Assembly (NCBI RefSeq): GCF_014635245.1
Contig: NZ_BMCP01000001.1
Span: forward strand, 124,001-188,000
Source: Agaricicola taiwanensis
GTDB lineage: Bacteria; Pseudomonadota; Alphaproteobacteria; Rhizobiales; Methylopilaceae
Direction: 5' to 3'
Length of the DNA: 64,000 bases
The position numbers and the translations under genes were made by a program. Each line of letters starts with the position of its first letter. The first letter of the stretch is position 1. Below, piece by piece: positions 9,614 to 18,638 of the stretch. The notes below the pieces were generated by a model that saw only the letters and a list, made by a program, of their open reading frames with translations, ran no database searches and had not been told where the DNA came from.

Positions 9614-10534
9614 ATGACCACGCCTCTTCTCACCATCGGCACGCGCGGCTCTCCACTGGCGCTGTGGCAGGCGAATGCAACCCGCGCGGCTTTGGTTCGC
9701 GCCCACGATCTGAATGAAGCCGATGTCGCCGTTGAGGTCATCCGAACCACAGGAGACACCATCCAGGATCGGCCGCTTTCGGAGGCCGGCGGCAAGGGCC
9801 TTTTCACGAAGGAGATCGAGGACGCCCTTCTCGACCGCCGCATCGACCTTGCCGTGCATTCCTCGAAGGATATGCCAACCCATCACCGGCAGGGTCTTGT
9901 CCTTTCCGGCTGCCTGCCGCGCGCCGATGCGCGGGATGCCTACATCGGTCCTGGCCAGGGACCCGCCGATCTGCCGGAGGAAGCCGTGGTCGGCACCGCT
10001 TCGCTGCGGCGCCAGGCCCTGGTCCGTCGCCTGCGGCCGGACCTGAAAGTCGTGCCGTTCCGCGGGAATGTCGAAACCCGCCTGCGCAAGCTCCGCGAAG
10101 GTGAGGTCGCGGCCACCTTTCTCGCCATGGCCGGCCTCATCCGGCTGGGCCTCGATCACCATGCCCGCCCCCTGGAGACCGATGACTTCCTGCCCGCCAT
10201 CGGCCAAGGCGCCATCGGGCTGGAAATCCGTTCCGGCGACACCCGCGTCCAGGATCTTCTGGCGCCGATCCTGGACGCCGACACCGGTATCAGGCTTGCT
10301 GCGGAGCGGGCCTTTCTCGAGGTTCTCGATGGGTCGTGCCGAACACCGATCGCAGGCCTCGCCGTCATCGAGGACGGTCTGCTGTCCTTCAAGGGTCGCG
10401 TCTTGACTCCGGATGGCGAAAGGATGTGGGAGGCCTTCCGCAGCGGAGCGCCGGAAGAGGCGGCCCGGCTCGGCGCCGATGCCGGACATGAGATCCGGTC
10501 CATGCTGCCTGCCGGCGTGCTGACCTGGGTCTGA
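9614..10534 (+). CDS. hemC: porphobilinogen deaminase (hydroxymethylbilane synthase)
   Basis: A 306-residue enzyme that polymerises four porphobilinogens into hydroxymethylbilane. It begins [18 protein letters not shown], the family signature, and contains [28 protein letters not shown] and [18 protein letters not shown], in which the cysteine carries the dipyrromethane cofactor. ATG at 9614 is chosen because conservation begins there. It is the first gene of hemC-hemD-mic60-hemY; hemD starts five bases after its stop. Confidence 0.97.
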   Translation: MTTPLLTIGTRGSPLALWQANATRAALVRAHDLNEADVAVEVIRTTGDTIQDRPLSEAGGKGLFTKEIEDALLDRRIDLAVHSSKDMPTHHRQGLVLSGCLPRADARDAYIGPGQGPADLPEEAVVGTASLRRQALVRRLRPDLKVVPFRGNVETRLRKLREGEVAATFLAMAGLIRLGLDHHARPLETDDFLPAIGQGAIGLEIRSGDTRVQDLLAPILDADTGIRLAAERAFLEVLDGSCRTPIAGLAVIEDGLLSFKGRVLTPDGERMWEAFRSGAPEEAARLGADAGHEIRSMLPAGVLTWV

Positions 10535-10539
10535 AGATC

Positions 10540-11280
10540 GTGCATGTCCTGGTGACCCGGCCAAGAGCCGATGCGGAGCGCACCGCGCGCCGGCTTCGCG
10601 GCCTCGGACATGACGCCGTCGTTTCACCTGTCATGGCCATCACCGCCTGCCGGCCCCGCCCGGATATCGCCGCTCTGGCGCCGCCAGATCTGGTGCTCGT
10701 CACCAGCGTCAATGCCTTGCGGGTGCTGGCGGATCATCCGGACCGGCACCTCCTGCTGGAACGCCCTCTTCTTGCCGTCGGTCGCCGCACGGCCACCGTT
10801 GCGCGCCGGCAGGGGTTCCGTCATGTGGACGCCGCCGAGGGGGATGCCGTCTCGCTCATCGAACAGGCGAAAGCCAAACTGCCGAAAGGCGGACGGGCGC
10901 TGCATCTTGCCGGCCGCGATCGTGCGGCGGATCTCGCCGCCGCGCTCGCACCCTCGGGCATCGATGTGGATCTCGCCGTTCTGTACGAGGCACAGTCGAT
11001 ACCGCACCTGACGGAGCGGGCGGACAAGCTGCTGCGGGCCGGGGCGCTTCATGCGATCCTTCATTTTTCAACGCGCAGCGCGGCGCTGTTTCTCGCCCAG
11101 CTCCAGGGCGACGTGAACCTGGTGGAAAAGGCGGCCTTGCTCAGCCATCTGTGTCTGTCGTCGAAGGTGGCAACGGCATTGAAACCTCTCGGCGCAAAGA
11201 CTGTTCTCATCGCACAGCGCCCCGAGGAGCGGGCGCTGATCGATCTTTTGCCGCGCCTCGGCTCGCCATCAGGAGAGTGA
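10540..11280 (+). CDS. hemD: uroporphyrinogen-III synthase
   Basis: A 246-residue protein starting with GTG at 10540, reading [19 protein letters not shown] and later [28 protein letters not shown] and [12 protein letters not shown], which is the diffuse pattern of the HemD family (bilobed fold, ring closure with D-ring inversion). HemD is poorly conserved in general, so position directly after hemC is strong support. It is followed after 46 bases by the mitofilin-like gene in the same direction. Confidence 0.93.
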   Translation: MHVLVTRPRADAERTARRLRGLGHDAVVSPVMAITACRPRPDIAALAPPDLVLVTSVNALRVLADHPDRHLLLERPLLAVGRRTATVARRQGFRHVDAAEGDAVSLIEQAKAKLPKGGRALHLAGRDRAADLAAALAPSGIDVDLAVLYEAQSIPHLTERADKLLRAGALHAILHFSTRSAALFLAQLQGDVNLVEKAALLSHLCLSSKVATALKPLGAKTVLIAQRPEERALIDLLPRLGSPSGE

Positions 11281-11326
11281 GTGGCTATGACTTAAGCGGC
11301 AGGAACATGAGAGAGGACGAGGGCGC

Positions 11327-12625
11327 ATGAGCGATACCAGCGGTAAGGGACCGGACAAGCCGACACCGGCCGGCGCCAAAGCCGAGGAGCCCAAGCCCAG
11401 CGCCGCCCGCCCCCGCCCGCCCGTGATCGATCTTGAAGCCAAGGACGTCGGCAAATCCGCCACTTCGACCGCACCGGCTGCCTCCGGCGCGCCGTCGGGC
11501 TCCTCACCCTCGAGTGCCGCACCGCCACCAAAGGATCCTCCCAGGACCTCCCAGCCCCAGCAACCCGGCGCCGCTGCGAAATCGGCGCCTCCTCCGCCGC
11601 CCCAACCGCCGAAGCAGGAGGTTAGAGGCGAACCGGCGAATCGCGCGCAACCTTTCCTGCCGTTGATGGCGGCCGGTATCGGTGGCGCGGTCGTCGCCGC
11701 CCTGCTGATGCTCGGTCTCAGCGCCGTGGGGCTGATGCCCAATGCCGATGCCGACCGTGTCGCGGCGCTGGAGGGCGACGTCGTCCGTCTGCAGGACGCT
11801 CTTTCCACGGCGCAAGGTGCTGAGAACGCCGACCCTCGCGTGGCGGAGCTTGAGCGAAAGCTCGCGGAATTTGGCGAGCGGCTCGAGGCTGCCGCTGTCG
11901 CATCCGAGACCGCACCCCGGCCGGATGATACGGCCGTGACCGATCTTGCCGGCCGCCTGCAGCAGATCGAACAGGACAGCACAGCGCTGTCAGCGCGCCT
12001 TGACGGTCTCGCGGAAGCTGATCGAGCGCTGGAGCAGCAGATCAACACCGTGAGCCAGAGCAGCCAAGCCAATACGGCGCAGCAGACGGCAGAGACCTCC
12101 ACCAGCGAAAGGAGCGCCCTCGCCCTTTCCGCGGCTGCGGCGCTCGATACTGCCCTGGTGCGTGGGCAGCCCTACGGCCAGGAGTTGTCCGCCGTTCAAG
12201 CCTTCATGCCGCAGGCTGATGTGGAGGCTCTTGCGCCCCATGCGGAGACCGGACTGCCACCGGCGCCGCGCATCGCCGCACAATGGCGCCAGGCGCTCGA
12301 CAGCGCGCCTCCTCCCCCTCCTCCGGCGAACGCCGGCGTGGTCGACAGGCTCATGGCTAACGCAAGTTCGCTCATACGGGTGACACCCATGGGCGAACCC
12401 GAAGGGGATGCGCCAGAGGCAAGGCGAGCGCGCTTTCTCGGCGCGCTTGACCGCGCAGACCTCGCAGCTGCGCTTGCCGAGTGGAACGCGTTCGATCCCT
12501 CACTGAAGAAGGCGACCGAAGGTCCCGCCGCAATGGCCCGGGCGCGCATCGAGGCAGAAAAGGCCGGCAGCGCCCTTCGAACACTGGCCCTGGATGAAGC
12601 CCGCAAAGCGGTGACCGATCGATGA
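11327..12625 (+). CDS. mitofilin/Mic60-family inner-membrane protein
   Basis: The 432-residue protein has four parts: a proline/alanine-rich cytoplasmic N-terminus (about 1-105), one transmembrane helix (about 110-132), a long periplasmic coiled coil (about 145-250), and a C-terminal domain (about 340-430) with the pattern SLIRVTPMGEPEG and [16 protein letters not shown], typical of the mitofilin C-terminus. Mitochondrial Mic60 forms crista junctions; alphaproteobacterial homologues found beside heme genes are proposed to shape intracytoplasmic membranes. The position between hemD and hemY is the conserved alphaproteobacterial setting. Its stop overlaps the hemY start by four bases. Confidence 0.85.
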   Translation: MSDTSGKGPDKPTPAGAKAEEPKPSAARPRPPVIDLEAKDVGKSATSTAPAASGAPSGSSPSSAAPPPKDPPRTSQPQQPGAAAKSAPPPPPQPPKQEVRGEPANRAQPFLPLMAAGIGGAVVAALLMLGLSAVGLMPNADADRVAALEGDVVRLQDALSTAQGAENADPRVAELERKLAEFGERLEAAAVASETAPRPDDTAVTDLAGRLQQIEQDSTALSARLDGLAEADRALEQQINTVSQSSQANTAQQTAETSTSERSALALSAAAALDTALVRGQPYGQELSAVQAFMPQADVEALAPHAETGLPPAPRIAAQWRQALDSAPPPPPPANAGVVDRLMANASSLIRVTPMGEPEGDAPEARRARFLGALDRADLAAALAEWNAFDPSLKKATEGPAAMARARIEAEKAGSALRTLALDEARKAVTDR

Positions 12626-14196
12626 TCCGTGTACTGATTTTTCTGGCCTGCGTACTGGCCGTCGGGCTCGCCGCCGTCTGGATCGCCGATCAATCGGGGC
12701 AGGTGTCCGTCGTCCTCGGTGGTTACCGTTATGAGACGACGCTCGGGGTCGCTCTCTTCGCGGTCGTTCTCGCCGCCACCGTCCTTGCCTTGCTCTGGAT
12801 GGTCCTGCGGCTGATCACCCGTGGGCCCGATGCCCTGACCGGCTTCATGCAATCACGCCGCCGGATCAAGGGTCTGAACGCGATCGCGCGCGGCCTCGTC
12901 GCCGTCGGCACGGGAGATGAGCGCTCAGCCCGTCGCGCGGCACGCGATGCAAGGCGCCTCATCCCCGGCAGCCCTCTCACCCGCATCATCGCCGCACAGA
13001 CCGCGCAACTTACCGGCGATCACGCCGCGGCCGAGAACTCTTTCCGCGCCATGCTTGAGCATGATGACACGCGGGCGCTCGGCCTTCGCGGCCTCTTTAT
13101 CGAAGCGCGCCGCCAGGGCGACACTGTCGTGGCCCGGGAAATGGCCGAGGAAGCCCTGCGCACAACCCCTGAAGCGCCCTGGGCGGGGCCGGCGCTGCTT
13201 GATTATCAATGCGCCGCAGGCGATTGGGCCGCTGCGCTCACCACGGTGGAGCGCAACGCTGCCAATCGCGTGACGGAGCGATCGGTCGCACGGCGGCAGC
13301 GCGCCGTGCTGATGACCGCAGAGGCCATGCAGCGCGCCGGCAGCGACCCGGGGACGGCGCTCAATGCGGCTCTGGAAGCGATCAAGCTCGCGCCCGGCCT
13401 TGTGCCGGCAGCGGTTTTGGCAGCCCGGCTGACCGCCGAACAGGGCGATGCGAAAAGGGCCATGAAAATCGCCGAGACAGCCTGGAAGACCGCGCCGCAT
13501 CCCGATCTTGCCGAGGTCTACATCCGTGCGCGGCATGGCGATACGGCTCAGGACCGGCTGAAGAAGGCCAAGAGCCTTGCCGCCAAGGATCAGGCGAGCC
13601 CGGAAGGCGCTCTGGCGCTTGCGCGCACCGCCCTGGAGGCACGCGATTTTGGCTTGGCGCGGGAAGCATTGAAGCCCCTGATCGAGGCTGGCCCCACGGT
13701 GCGCACGGCGCTGCTGATGGCGGAAATCGAGGAGGCGGATCAAGGCAATCGCGCCGCCTCCAGGGGCTGGCTTGCACGAGCGGTGTCCGCCCGGCGTGAT
13801 CCGACCTGGATCGCCGATGGTGTCGCCATCGGCCAATGGGCCCCGGTATCGCCCTTCAGCGGCAAACTGGATGCCGTGCACTGGGCTGTCCCTCATGAAG
13901 CGCTGGGCAATGCTTCGCCAGCCGTGGAAACAATCATCCGCGAAGCGGAGGCGCCACAATCGGCGCCGGAGCCTGAACCTGAGACGGCGGCACTTCCCTC
14001 GCCGGCAGCCACGGCAACTCGTCCCCCGGTGCCATCGCCCCCGGCCGCGATCGCGCCGGCGGCTCCAGCCGCTCCAGCTCCAGCGACAGCAACGCCGACG
14101 CCTCCCTCACCGGATGATCCTGGCATCTCCACTGATCCCTTCACTGAGGAGCTGGCACCCGTCTCGCCACGGCCGCCGGCCTTCGGTCCGCCATAA
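12622..14196 (+). CDS. hemY: HemY-like membrane protein with TPR repeats
   Basis: A 524-residue protein of the HemY_N/COG3898 type. Two hydrophobic segments (about 1-20 and 40-63) anchor it; between them lies GQVSVVLGGYRYETTLGVA, characteristic of HemY N-termini. Residues about 80-420 are alanine-rich helical repeats of TPR type (for example RLIPGSPLTRIIAAQTAQL, ALRGLFIEARRQGD). The last ~80 residues are a proline/alanine-rich low-complexity tail. It is not the oxygen-dependent protoporphyrinogen oxidase also named HemY; its biochemical role is unsettled. It is the last gene of the hem operon. Confidence 0.88.
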   Translation: MIRVLIFLACVLAVGLAAVWIADQSGQVSVVLGGYRYETTLGVALFAVVLAATVLALLWMVLRLITRGPDALTGFMQSRRRIKGLNAIARGLVAVGTGDERSARRAARDARRLIPGSPLTRIIAAQTAQLTGDHAAAENSFRAMLEHDDTRALGLRGLFIEARRQGDTVVAREMAEEALRTTPEAPWAGPALLDYQCAAGDWAAALTTVERNAANRVTERSVARRQRAVLMTAEAMQRAGSDPGTALNAALEAIKLAPGLVPAAVLAARLTAEQGDAKRAMKIAETAWKTAPHPDLAEVYIRARHGDTAQDRLKKAKSLAAKDQASPEGALALARTALEARDFGLAREALKPLIEAGPTVRTALLMAEIEEADQGNRAASRGWLARAVSARRDPTWIADGVAIGQWAPVSPFSGKLDAVHWAVPHEALGNASPAVETIIREAEAPQSAPEPEPETAALPSPAATATRPPVPSPPAAIAPAAPAAPAPATATPTPPSPDDPGISTDPFTEELAPVSPRPPAFGPP

Positions 14197-14248
14197 GCGA
14201 CTGCCGCATCTTGCAATGTGCCGCGTCTGAGGGTAGAGGACGCCACGG

Positions 14249-14324
14249 GCCGCAATAGCTCAGCTGGTAGAGCACGTCATTCGTAATGACGGGGTCGGGG
14301 GTTCGAATCCCTCTTGCGGCACCA
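14249..14324 (+). tRNA. tRNA-Thr (anticodon CGT)
   Basis: A 76-base cloverleaf: acceptor GCCGCAA pairs with TTGCGGC, anticodon stem CGTCA/TGACG encloses loop TTCGTAA giving anticodon CGT (reads ACG), and the T arm contains GGTTCGAATCC. The 3' ACCA (discriminator plus CCA) is encoded. It lies between hemY and the coiled-coil genes. Confidence 0.96.
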
Positions 14325-14401
14325 CCCTTTGCCGAAATGACGGCACTCTTTCCGGAAAAGCCCGGCCCCGACGCGGCCGCCGACCACGTAAATCGATCTC
14401 G

Positions 14402-14418
14402 TTAGCACTCTATTAACC
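14402..14418 (+). promoter_or_regulatory. CtrA-like box upstream of the first coiled-coil gene
   Basis: TTAG, seven bases, then TTAACC matches the alphaproteobacterial CtrA consensus TTAA-N7-TTAAC with one mismatch. It lies 84 bases before the start of the gene at 14502. The motA upstream region carries a site of the same form. Confidence 0.4.
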
Positions 14419-14501
14419 ATAATCGCCTGAACCTCCGTTCATGCGCGGTAACAGGTTTGTCCTGTGGACAAGCCTGCGCGGACTGTTCGGAGGAATGCGT
14501 G

Positions 14502-14933
14502 ATGTTTGATGAGAGTCAGTCTTGGAAAGACATTGAAGAGCGTTTGAATCCGAAAGAAGAAAAATCGGCCTTCGACGCCGAGAGTTTCGAGAAAATGAGC
14601 AACATCATAAAATTGACGCTTTCTCCGTCAGGCGGCGAAACGCCCTTGGCTAAGCTGGACCTGCCCGGCGTGCTCGAAATGGCCCGCGCTTCGGCTTCTA
14701 GATTGCGGGAAAACAAGGTTATTCTTGAGGAGCGCGAGCTTAAAACTCAAGAATTCATCCGCCGCACGACAGCGGAGCTGCACGCCGCCCAGCAGCGAAT
14801 CGCAGAAGCCGAGGCACGCATCGCCGCCGCTGAATCCAGGGAGGGAATGGCCGAGGCACGGATCGTTTCAGCCGAATCCTGGATCACCCATATCAACGAT
14901 ACCCTGACCGAGTGTTTCGCTTGCGAAAGATAA
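14502..14933 (+). CDS. coiled-coil hypothetical protein, paralog A
   Basis: I do not recognise the 143-residue family. The protein begins acidic (MFDESQSWKDIEERL), has a short region ending in LDLPGVLEMARASASRL, then a long alanine/glutamate/arginine-rich coiled coil (about residues 72-125, repeats of the AEARIAAAES type) and a tail SWITHINDTLTECFA. There is no signal or membrane segment. ATG at 14502 follows a GGAGGA site at seven-base spacing. It shares the same layout and the tail pattern W-x-x-x-I-x-D-T-L-x-E with the next gene, so the two are tandem paralogs. A CtrA-like box lies upstream. Confidence 0.7.
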   Translation: MFDESQSWKDIEERLNPKEEKSAFDAESFEKMSNIIKLTLSPSGGETPLAKLDLPGVLEMARASASRLRENKVILEERELKTQEFIRRTTAELHAAQQRIAEAEARIAAAESREGMAEARIVSAESWITHINDTLTECFACER

Positions 14934-15012
14934 AGTCGTTTGGATAAAGTTAACGACGAATCGCTGGCTAGCTCGATCTAATCGTCAGTATTCTTTTTGG
15001 GAGAAGCATTCA

Positions 15013-15504
15013 GTGGAACATGCTCGGGATCTTCCCTGGGATAGTGGCGCAGCCCAGGCGAAAGCATCGAAAACGCCAAGCGAGGGTGAGAAGGGCAGTT
15101 TCGCAGGTCTGGACAAGGTTCTGCGCGTTGCTCTTGGCCCTAAGGACGCCGCCGGAGGCGATCTCGGATCGCAACGCGGTCTGTCCAAGCGCGATTTTTC
15201 CTCCGCTCTCGACCTGGTGCGGCAGTGCGCCGACACCATGAAGCAGCATCAGGAACGCGCCAACGAGACCGAGGCGCAGACTCAGGAACTCATGCGCCGC
15301 GCCGCGCAGGAGCTCAAGGCTGCCGAGGCTCGCATCCGCTCCGCGGAAAGCCGCGCTCAGGCGGCGGAGTCGCGTGCCACCGCCGCCGAGGCCCGGGCCA
15401 AGGAGGCCGAGGAATGGTTGGCCCGCATCCATGACACCCTGATCGAGCAGTTCGGTCCCGCCGGTATTGCCGAGATGACTCCGCGGACGGCCGCGCAGGC
15501 CTGA
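15013..15504 (+). CDS. coiled-coil hypothetical protein, paralog B
   Basis: A 163-residue protein starting at GTG 15013 with a GGGAGAAG site upstream. Like its neighbour it has a variable N-terminus, a segment SALDLVRQCADTMKQHQERA, a coiled coil rich in A/E/R (about residues 80-140, tandem AESRA- and AEARA-type steps) and the tail EEWLARIHDTLIEQFG. The conserved TQELMRRAAQELKAAEARI aligns with TQEFIRRTTAELHAAQQRI of paralog A. Function unknown; a cytoplasmic scaffold or polar protein is only a guess from the composition. Confidence 0.7.
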   Translation: MEHARDLPWDSGAAQAKASKTPSEGEKGSFAGLDKVLRVALGPKDAAGGDLGSQRGLSKRDFSSALDLVRQCADTMKQHQERANETEAQTQELMRRAAQELKAAEARIRSAESRAQAAESRATAAEARAKEAEEWLARIHDTLIEQFGPAGIAEMTPRTAAQA

Positions 15505-15661
15505 TTTTCCGATAGATCGCAAGATTCAGGAGCCGGGCGTGGTCCCGGCTCTTTCCATTTCGGAAATGCCATATTTCTCCCGTGCATCTTTGTGCATCTT
15601 TCTGAGCGAAGGCCTAAGATCAGGCTTGGCGAGCCTCGTAACCTGAGCGTAGAATCGCCCC

Positions 15662-16168
15662 ATGAGCATCGTCGCGATCGACCTTCGCCCTGCCCGGGTA
15701 TCGGACGCAGCTGCCATCGCCGCCGTCCATGATGCAGCGTGGCGCCTCGCCTATAGCGGCCTGATTCCCGGCCGGGACCTTGAGCGCATGGTCACCCGCC
15801 GCGGGCCGTCCTGGTGGGACGGGGCAATCCGCCGCGGCAGCCGCATCGCCCTTCTCACCGTCTCCGGAGAGGTGGTCGGTTACGGTTCCTACGGGCGTAA
15901 CCGTGCGACCGCCATTGGCGTCGGCGGCGAGATCTATGAGCTCTACGTCATGCCGGAATATCAGGGTCTTGGTTTCGGCCGGCGCCTCTTCGCCGCCTGC
16001 CGCGAAGCCCTGGCCGAACGCGAACTCGTCGGTCTCGCGGTTTGGGCGCTCAGCGACAATGAATCGGCCTGCCGCTTCTATCGCGCCCTCGGCGGCGTCG
16101 CGGTCGCGCGCGGCACCGAAACCTTCGGCGATCGCAGCCTGGAAAAGCTGGCGTTCGCCTGGGCGTGA
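15662..16168 (+). CDS. GNAT-family N-acetyltransferase
   Basis: A 168-residue single-domain acetyltransferase. It opens IDLRPARVSDAAAIAAVHDAAW, contains the beta-4 strand EIYELYVMPEYQGLGFGRRL with the acetyl-CoA pyrophosphate loop (Q-G-L-G-F-G), and the typical LAVWALSDNESACRFYRALGG near the C-terminus. The substrate (small molecule or protein N-terminus) cannot be read from the sequence. It stands alone between the coiled-coil genes and ppa. Confidence 0.9.
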   Translation: MSIVAIDLRPARVSDAAAIAAVHDAAWRLAYSGLIPGRDLERMVTRRGPSWWDGAIRRGSRIALLTVSGEVVGYGSYGRNRATAIGVGGEIYELYVMPEYQGLGFGRRLFAACREALAERELVGLAVWALSDNESACRFYRALGGVAVARGTETFGDRSLEKLAFAWA

Positions 16169-16261
16169 AAAATCCGCAAAAAACCAATACCGCCACGGCT
16201 TGCGCGTTGTCAGCCGCCATTGCTAGAGAAACCAGTCAATAACACTCAGGACGGTTTCTCC

Positions 16262-16792
16262 ATGAATATCGACGCCATAGCGATCGGCAAGAATCCTCCC
16301 GATGACGTCAATGTCATCATCGAAGTTCCCATCGGTGGTGAACCGATCAAATATGAGCTCGATAAGAAAGCCGGCGCGCTGGTGGTCGACCGCTTCCTCT
16401 ACACGGCGATGCGCTATCCAGGAAATTACGGCTTCGTTCCGCACACCCTGTCCGAGGATGGAGACCCGGTCGATGTGCTTGTCGCCAGCACGCGCGCGAT
16501 CGTGCCCGGGGCGGTCATCAACTGCCGCCCCGTTGGCGTGCTCATGATGGAGGACGAGGCCGGCGGCGATGAGAAGATCATCGCTGTTCCGGTTTCCAAG
16601 CTGACCCGCCGCTACGACAAGGTTCTTTCGGTCTTTGACCTGCCCGACATCACGCTGCAGCAGATCTCTCACTTCTTCGAGCACTACAAGGACCTTGAGA
16701 ACGACAAATGGGTCAAGGTGCTTGGCTTCGAAGGGCCGGAGAAGGCCCGCAAGATGATCGAGGATGCCATCGCGCGGGCGAAGAACGACTGA
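16262..16792 (+). CDS. ppa: inorganic pyrophosphatase
   Basis: A 176-residue family I soluble pyrophosphatase that drives biosynthesis by hydrolysing PPi. Signature residues are visible: [27 protein letters not shown], and the metal-binding [13 protein letters not shown] at 16262 is chosen because conservation begins with [14 protein letters not shown] strong palindromic terminator follows. Confidence 0.96.
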   Translation: MNIDAIAIGKNPPDDVNVIIEVPIGGEPIKYELDKKAGALVVDRFLYTAMRYPGNYGFVPHTLSEDGDPVDVLVASTRAIVPGAVINCRPVGVLMMEDEAGGDEKIIAVPVSKLTRRYDKVLSVFDLPDITLQQISHFFEHYKDLENDKWVKVLGFEGPEKARKMIEDAIARAKND

Positions 16793-16804
16793 GCGAGATC
16801 AGAG

Positions 16805-16830
16805 GGGCTGCCGCGCGGCAGCCCTTCTTC
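16805..16830 (+). terminator. palindromic terminator between ppa and folD
   Basis: GGGCTGCCGC at 16805-16814 is directly followed by its complement GCGGCAGCCC (16815-16824) and then TTCTTC. It lies 12 bases past the ppa stop and ends inside the folD stop region, so it probably serves the forward strand. Confidence 0.75.
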
Positions 16831-17707
16831 ACGCCCCCGGCCGCACCTGCGCTTCGGCGGCCGTAACCGTGTTCTGCAACAGGCATGCGATGGTCATGGG
16901 ACCGACCCCGCCGGGCACTGGGGTGATGGCACCGGCAACCTCGCGCGCCTCTTCATAGGCCACATCGCCGACGAGCCGCGTCTTGCCGCCCTCCTGCGCG
17001 ATGCGGTTGATGCCCACGTCGATCACGACGGCGCCGGGCTTGATCCAGTCGCCCTTCACCATTTCCGGCCGCCCCACCGCCGCCACCAGGATATCGGCGC
17101 GGCGGCAATGGCCGGCCAGATCATGCGTCTTCGAATGCGCCATGGTGACGGTGCAGCTCTCCGCCTGCAGCAGGAGCGCGACCGGCTTGCCGACCAGGAT
17201 CGAGCGGCCGATCACCAGCGCTTCCTTGCCTGCAAGATCAGGTCCGAGCGCATGTTTGGCGAGGATGATGCAGCCCTGCGGCGTGCACGGCACGAGACCG
17301 CCCCTGCCCAGCACCAGGCGCCCCGCGTTGGCGGGTGTCAGGCCGTCGACATCCTTTGCCGGGTCGATCGCCAGAACGACACGATCACTGTCGATGTGCC
17401 CGGGCAACGGCATCTGCACCAGGATACCGTGCACCAAGGGGTCGGCGTTCAGCCTCTCCACCAGCGCGATGAGGTCGGCCTCCGAGGTGTTCGCCCGCAG
17501 CTTGTGCTCGAAAGACGCCATGCCCGCCGCCACGGTCAGGCGGGCCTTGTTGCGCACATAGACCTCGCTGGCGGGATCATTGCCGACCAGAACCACCGCC
17601 AGCCCCGGCTTCACTCCGGTCGCCGCTTCCAGCGCGGCCGCGCGATCCGCAGCCTCGCCGCGCACGGTCTCCGCGATGGCCTTCCCGTCGATGATGGTGG
17701 CGCTCAT
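16829..17707 (-). CDS. folD: bifunctional methylenetetrahydrofolate dehydrogenase/cyclohydrolase
   Basis: A 292-residue enzyme interconverting 5,10-methylene-THF and 10-formyl-THF. Visible family motifs are the substrate segment [14 protein letters not shown] with the catalytic lysine region, [22 protein letters not shown], and [16 protein letters not shown] of the NADP-binding Rossmann domain, ending with [12 protein letters not shown]. Its start overlaps the stop of the DUF167 gene by four bases, so the yggT-yggU-folD set is translationally coupled. Confidence 0.96.
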   Translation of the reverse strand: MSATIIDGKAIAETVRGEAADRAAALEAATGVKPGLAVVLVGNDPASEVYVRNKARLTVAAGMASFEHKLRANTSEADLIALVERLNADPLVHGILVQMPLPGHIDSDRVVLAIDPAKDVDGLTPANAGRLVLGRGGLVPCTPQGCIILAKHALGPDLAGKEALVIGRSILVGKPVALLLQAESCTVTMAHSKTHDLAGHCRRADILVAAVGRPEMVKGDWIKPGAVVIDVGINRIAQEGGKTRLVGDVAYEEAREVAGAITPVPGGVGPMTIACLLQNTVTAAEAQVRPGA

Positions 17708-18021
17708 GTCCGATCCTTTCCGAACTTTGCCTCGACCGCGGCGATAAGCGATGATGCCTCACCCGCGATGCCGATGGTCTTGATACGTGCCGTCGCGCCA
17801 GCCTCGACCAATATGCGCGACGGTGCGATTTTCAGCTCTTTTGCCAAAAGCCGGCACAGCGCGGCATTGGCCTTGCCATCTTCCGGCGGCGCGGCGACCC
17901 GCGCTTTGACGATCTCTTCCCCACCGCGATCTTCGATGCCCTCGATCGCGTCGCGCCCACCTCTCGGCGTCAGCCGAACGCGCAGCCGGATGCCGCGCCC
18001 CGTGGCGGTCCAGGCCGTCAC
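17704..18021 (-). CDS. DUF167 (YggU-like) protein
   Basis: A 105-residue protein in the frame with [34 protein letters not shown] and [19 protein letters not shown], the DUF167 signature. GTG at 18021 is chosen because it overlaps the YggT stop (GTGA), and the upstream open frame only runs antisense-like through yggT in another frame. Function is unknown in the family; it is widely paired with yggT. Confidence 0.88.
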   Translation of the reverse strand: MTAWTATGRGIRLRVRLTPRGGRDAIEGIEDRGGEEIVKARVAAPPEDGKANAALCRLLAKELKIAPSRILVEAGATARIKTIGIAGEASSLIAAVEAKFGKDRT

Positions 18022-18302
18022 ATCTGGGCAGTGAAGTAGATCACCACCTGTTGCAGAAAGCGGATCAGGACCAGAAGCACCAGCGGCGAAAGATCGATGC
18101 CGCCGAGCGTCGGCAGGAACCTGCGGATGGGCGCCAGCATGGGCTCGGTCAGCCGGTAGAGCGTTTCCGCTATGGCGCCGACAAACTGGTTGCGCGTGTT
18201 GACGATGTTGAACGCGATGAGCCACGAGAGGATCGCCGAGACGATCACGATCCAGAAGCAGATGTCGAGGACGATGATGATCAGCCAGACGATCGGATTC
18301 AT
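18018..18302 (-). CDS. YggT-family membrane protein
   Basis: A 94-residue protein with two hydrophobic stretches (about residues 5-28 and 65-90) flanking [37 protein letters not shown], characteristic of YggT. Homologues are linked to osmotic shock tolerance and, in cell division contexts, to membrane organisation. It is the first gene of the coupled yggT-yggU-folD set. Confidence 0.9.
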   Translation of the reverse strand: MNPIVWLIIIVLDICFWIVIVSAILSWLIAFNIVNTRNQFVGAIAETLYRLTEPMLAPIRRFLPTLGGIDLSPLVLLVLIRFLQQVVIYFTAQM

Positions 18303-18428
18303 ATGGGGAAGACCTCAAGAGGGGTAGGTGACGCGCCAATGTGCTCTTCTACCTGCGGAAAGTGTTCCGGAGCAAGGCTTGAAGCCGCCTTGACAGCCTG
18401 GAAGCCGCCAACATAAATGTCCCGCACC

Positions 18429-18504
18429 GGGGCCGTAGCTCAGTTGGGAGAGCGCTGCAATCGCACTGCAGAGGTCAGGGGTTCGAATCCCCTCGGCTCC
18501 ACCA
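18429..18504 (+). tRNA. tRNA-Ala (anticodon CGC)
   Basis: A 76-base cloverleaf: acceptor GGGGCCG pairs with CGGCTCC (one G-T), anticodon stem CTGCA/TGCAG encloses ATCGCAC giving CGC (reads GCG), and the T loop is GGTTCGAATCC. The terminal ACCA is encoded. It lies 126 bases upstream of the yggT start, on the other strand. Confidence 0.96.
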
Positions 18505-18638
18505 GCCTCACCGCAACATGCTATCCGCCTCGTCGCGCCCCGCTGGATTGCGCGATGGCTTCAAGACCCGCCCAGCCATCCTTGACGCCGATTTTTGCGA
18601 GCGCCGTGAAGATTTTCCTCGCGTTCACCGATGCAGGT

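Noticed and set aside
9524-10627. Long 5' extension of the tsaD frame
   Set aside because: TsaD conservation starts at ATG 9523; the extension is antisense to hemC.
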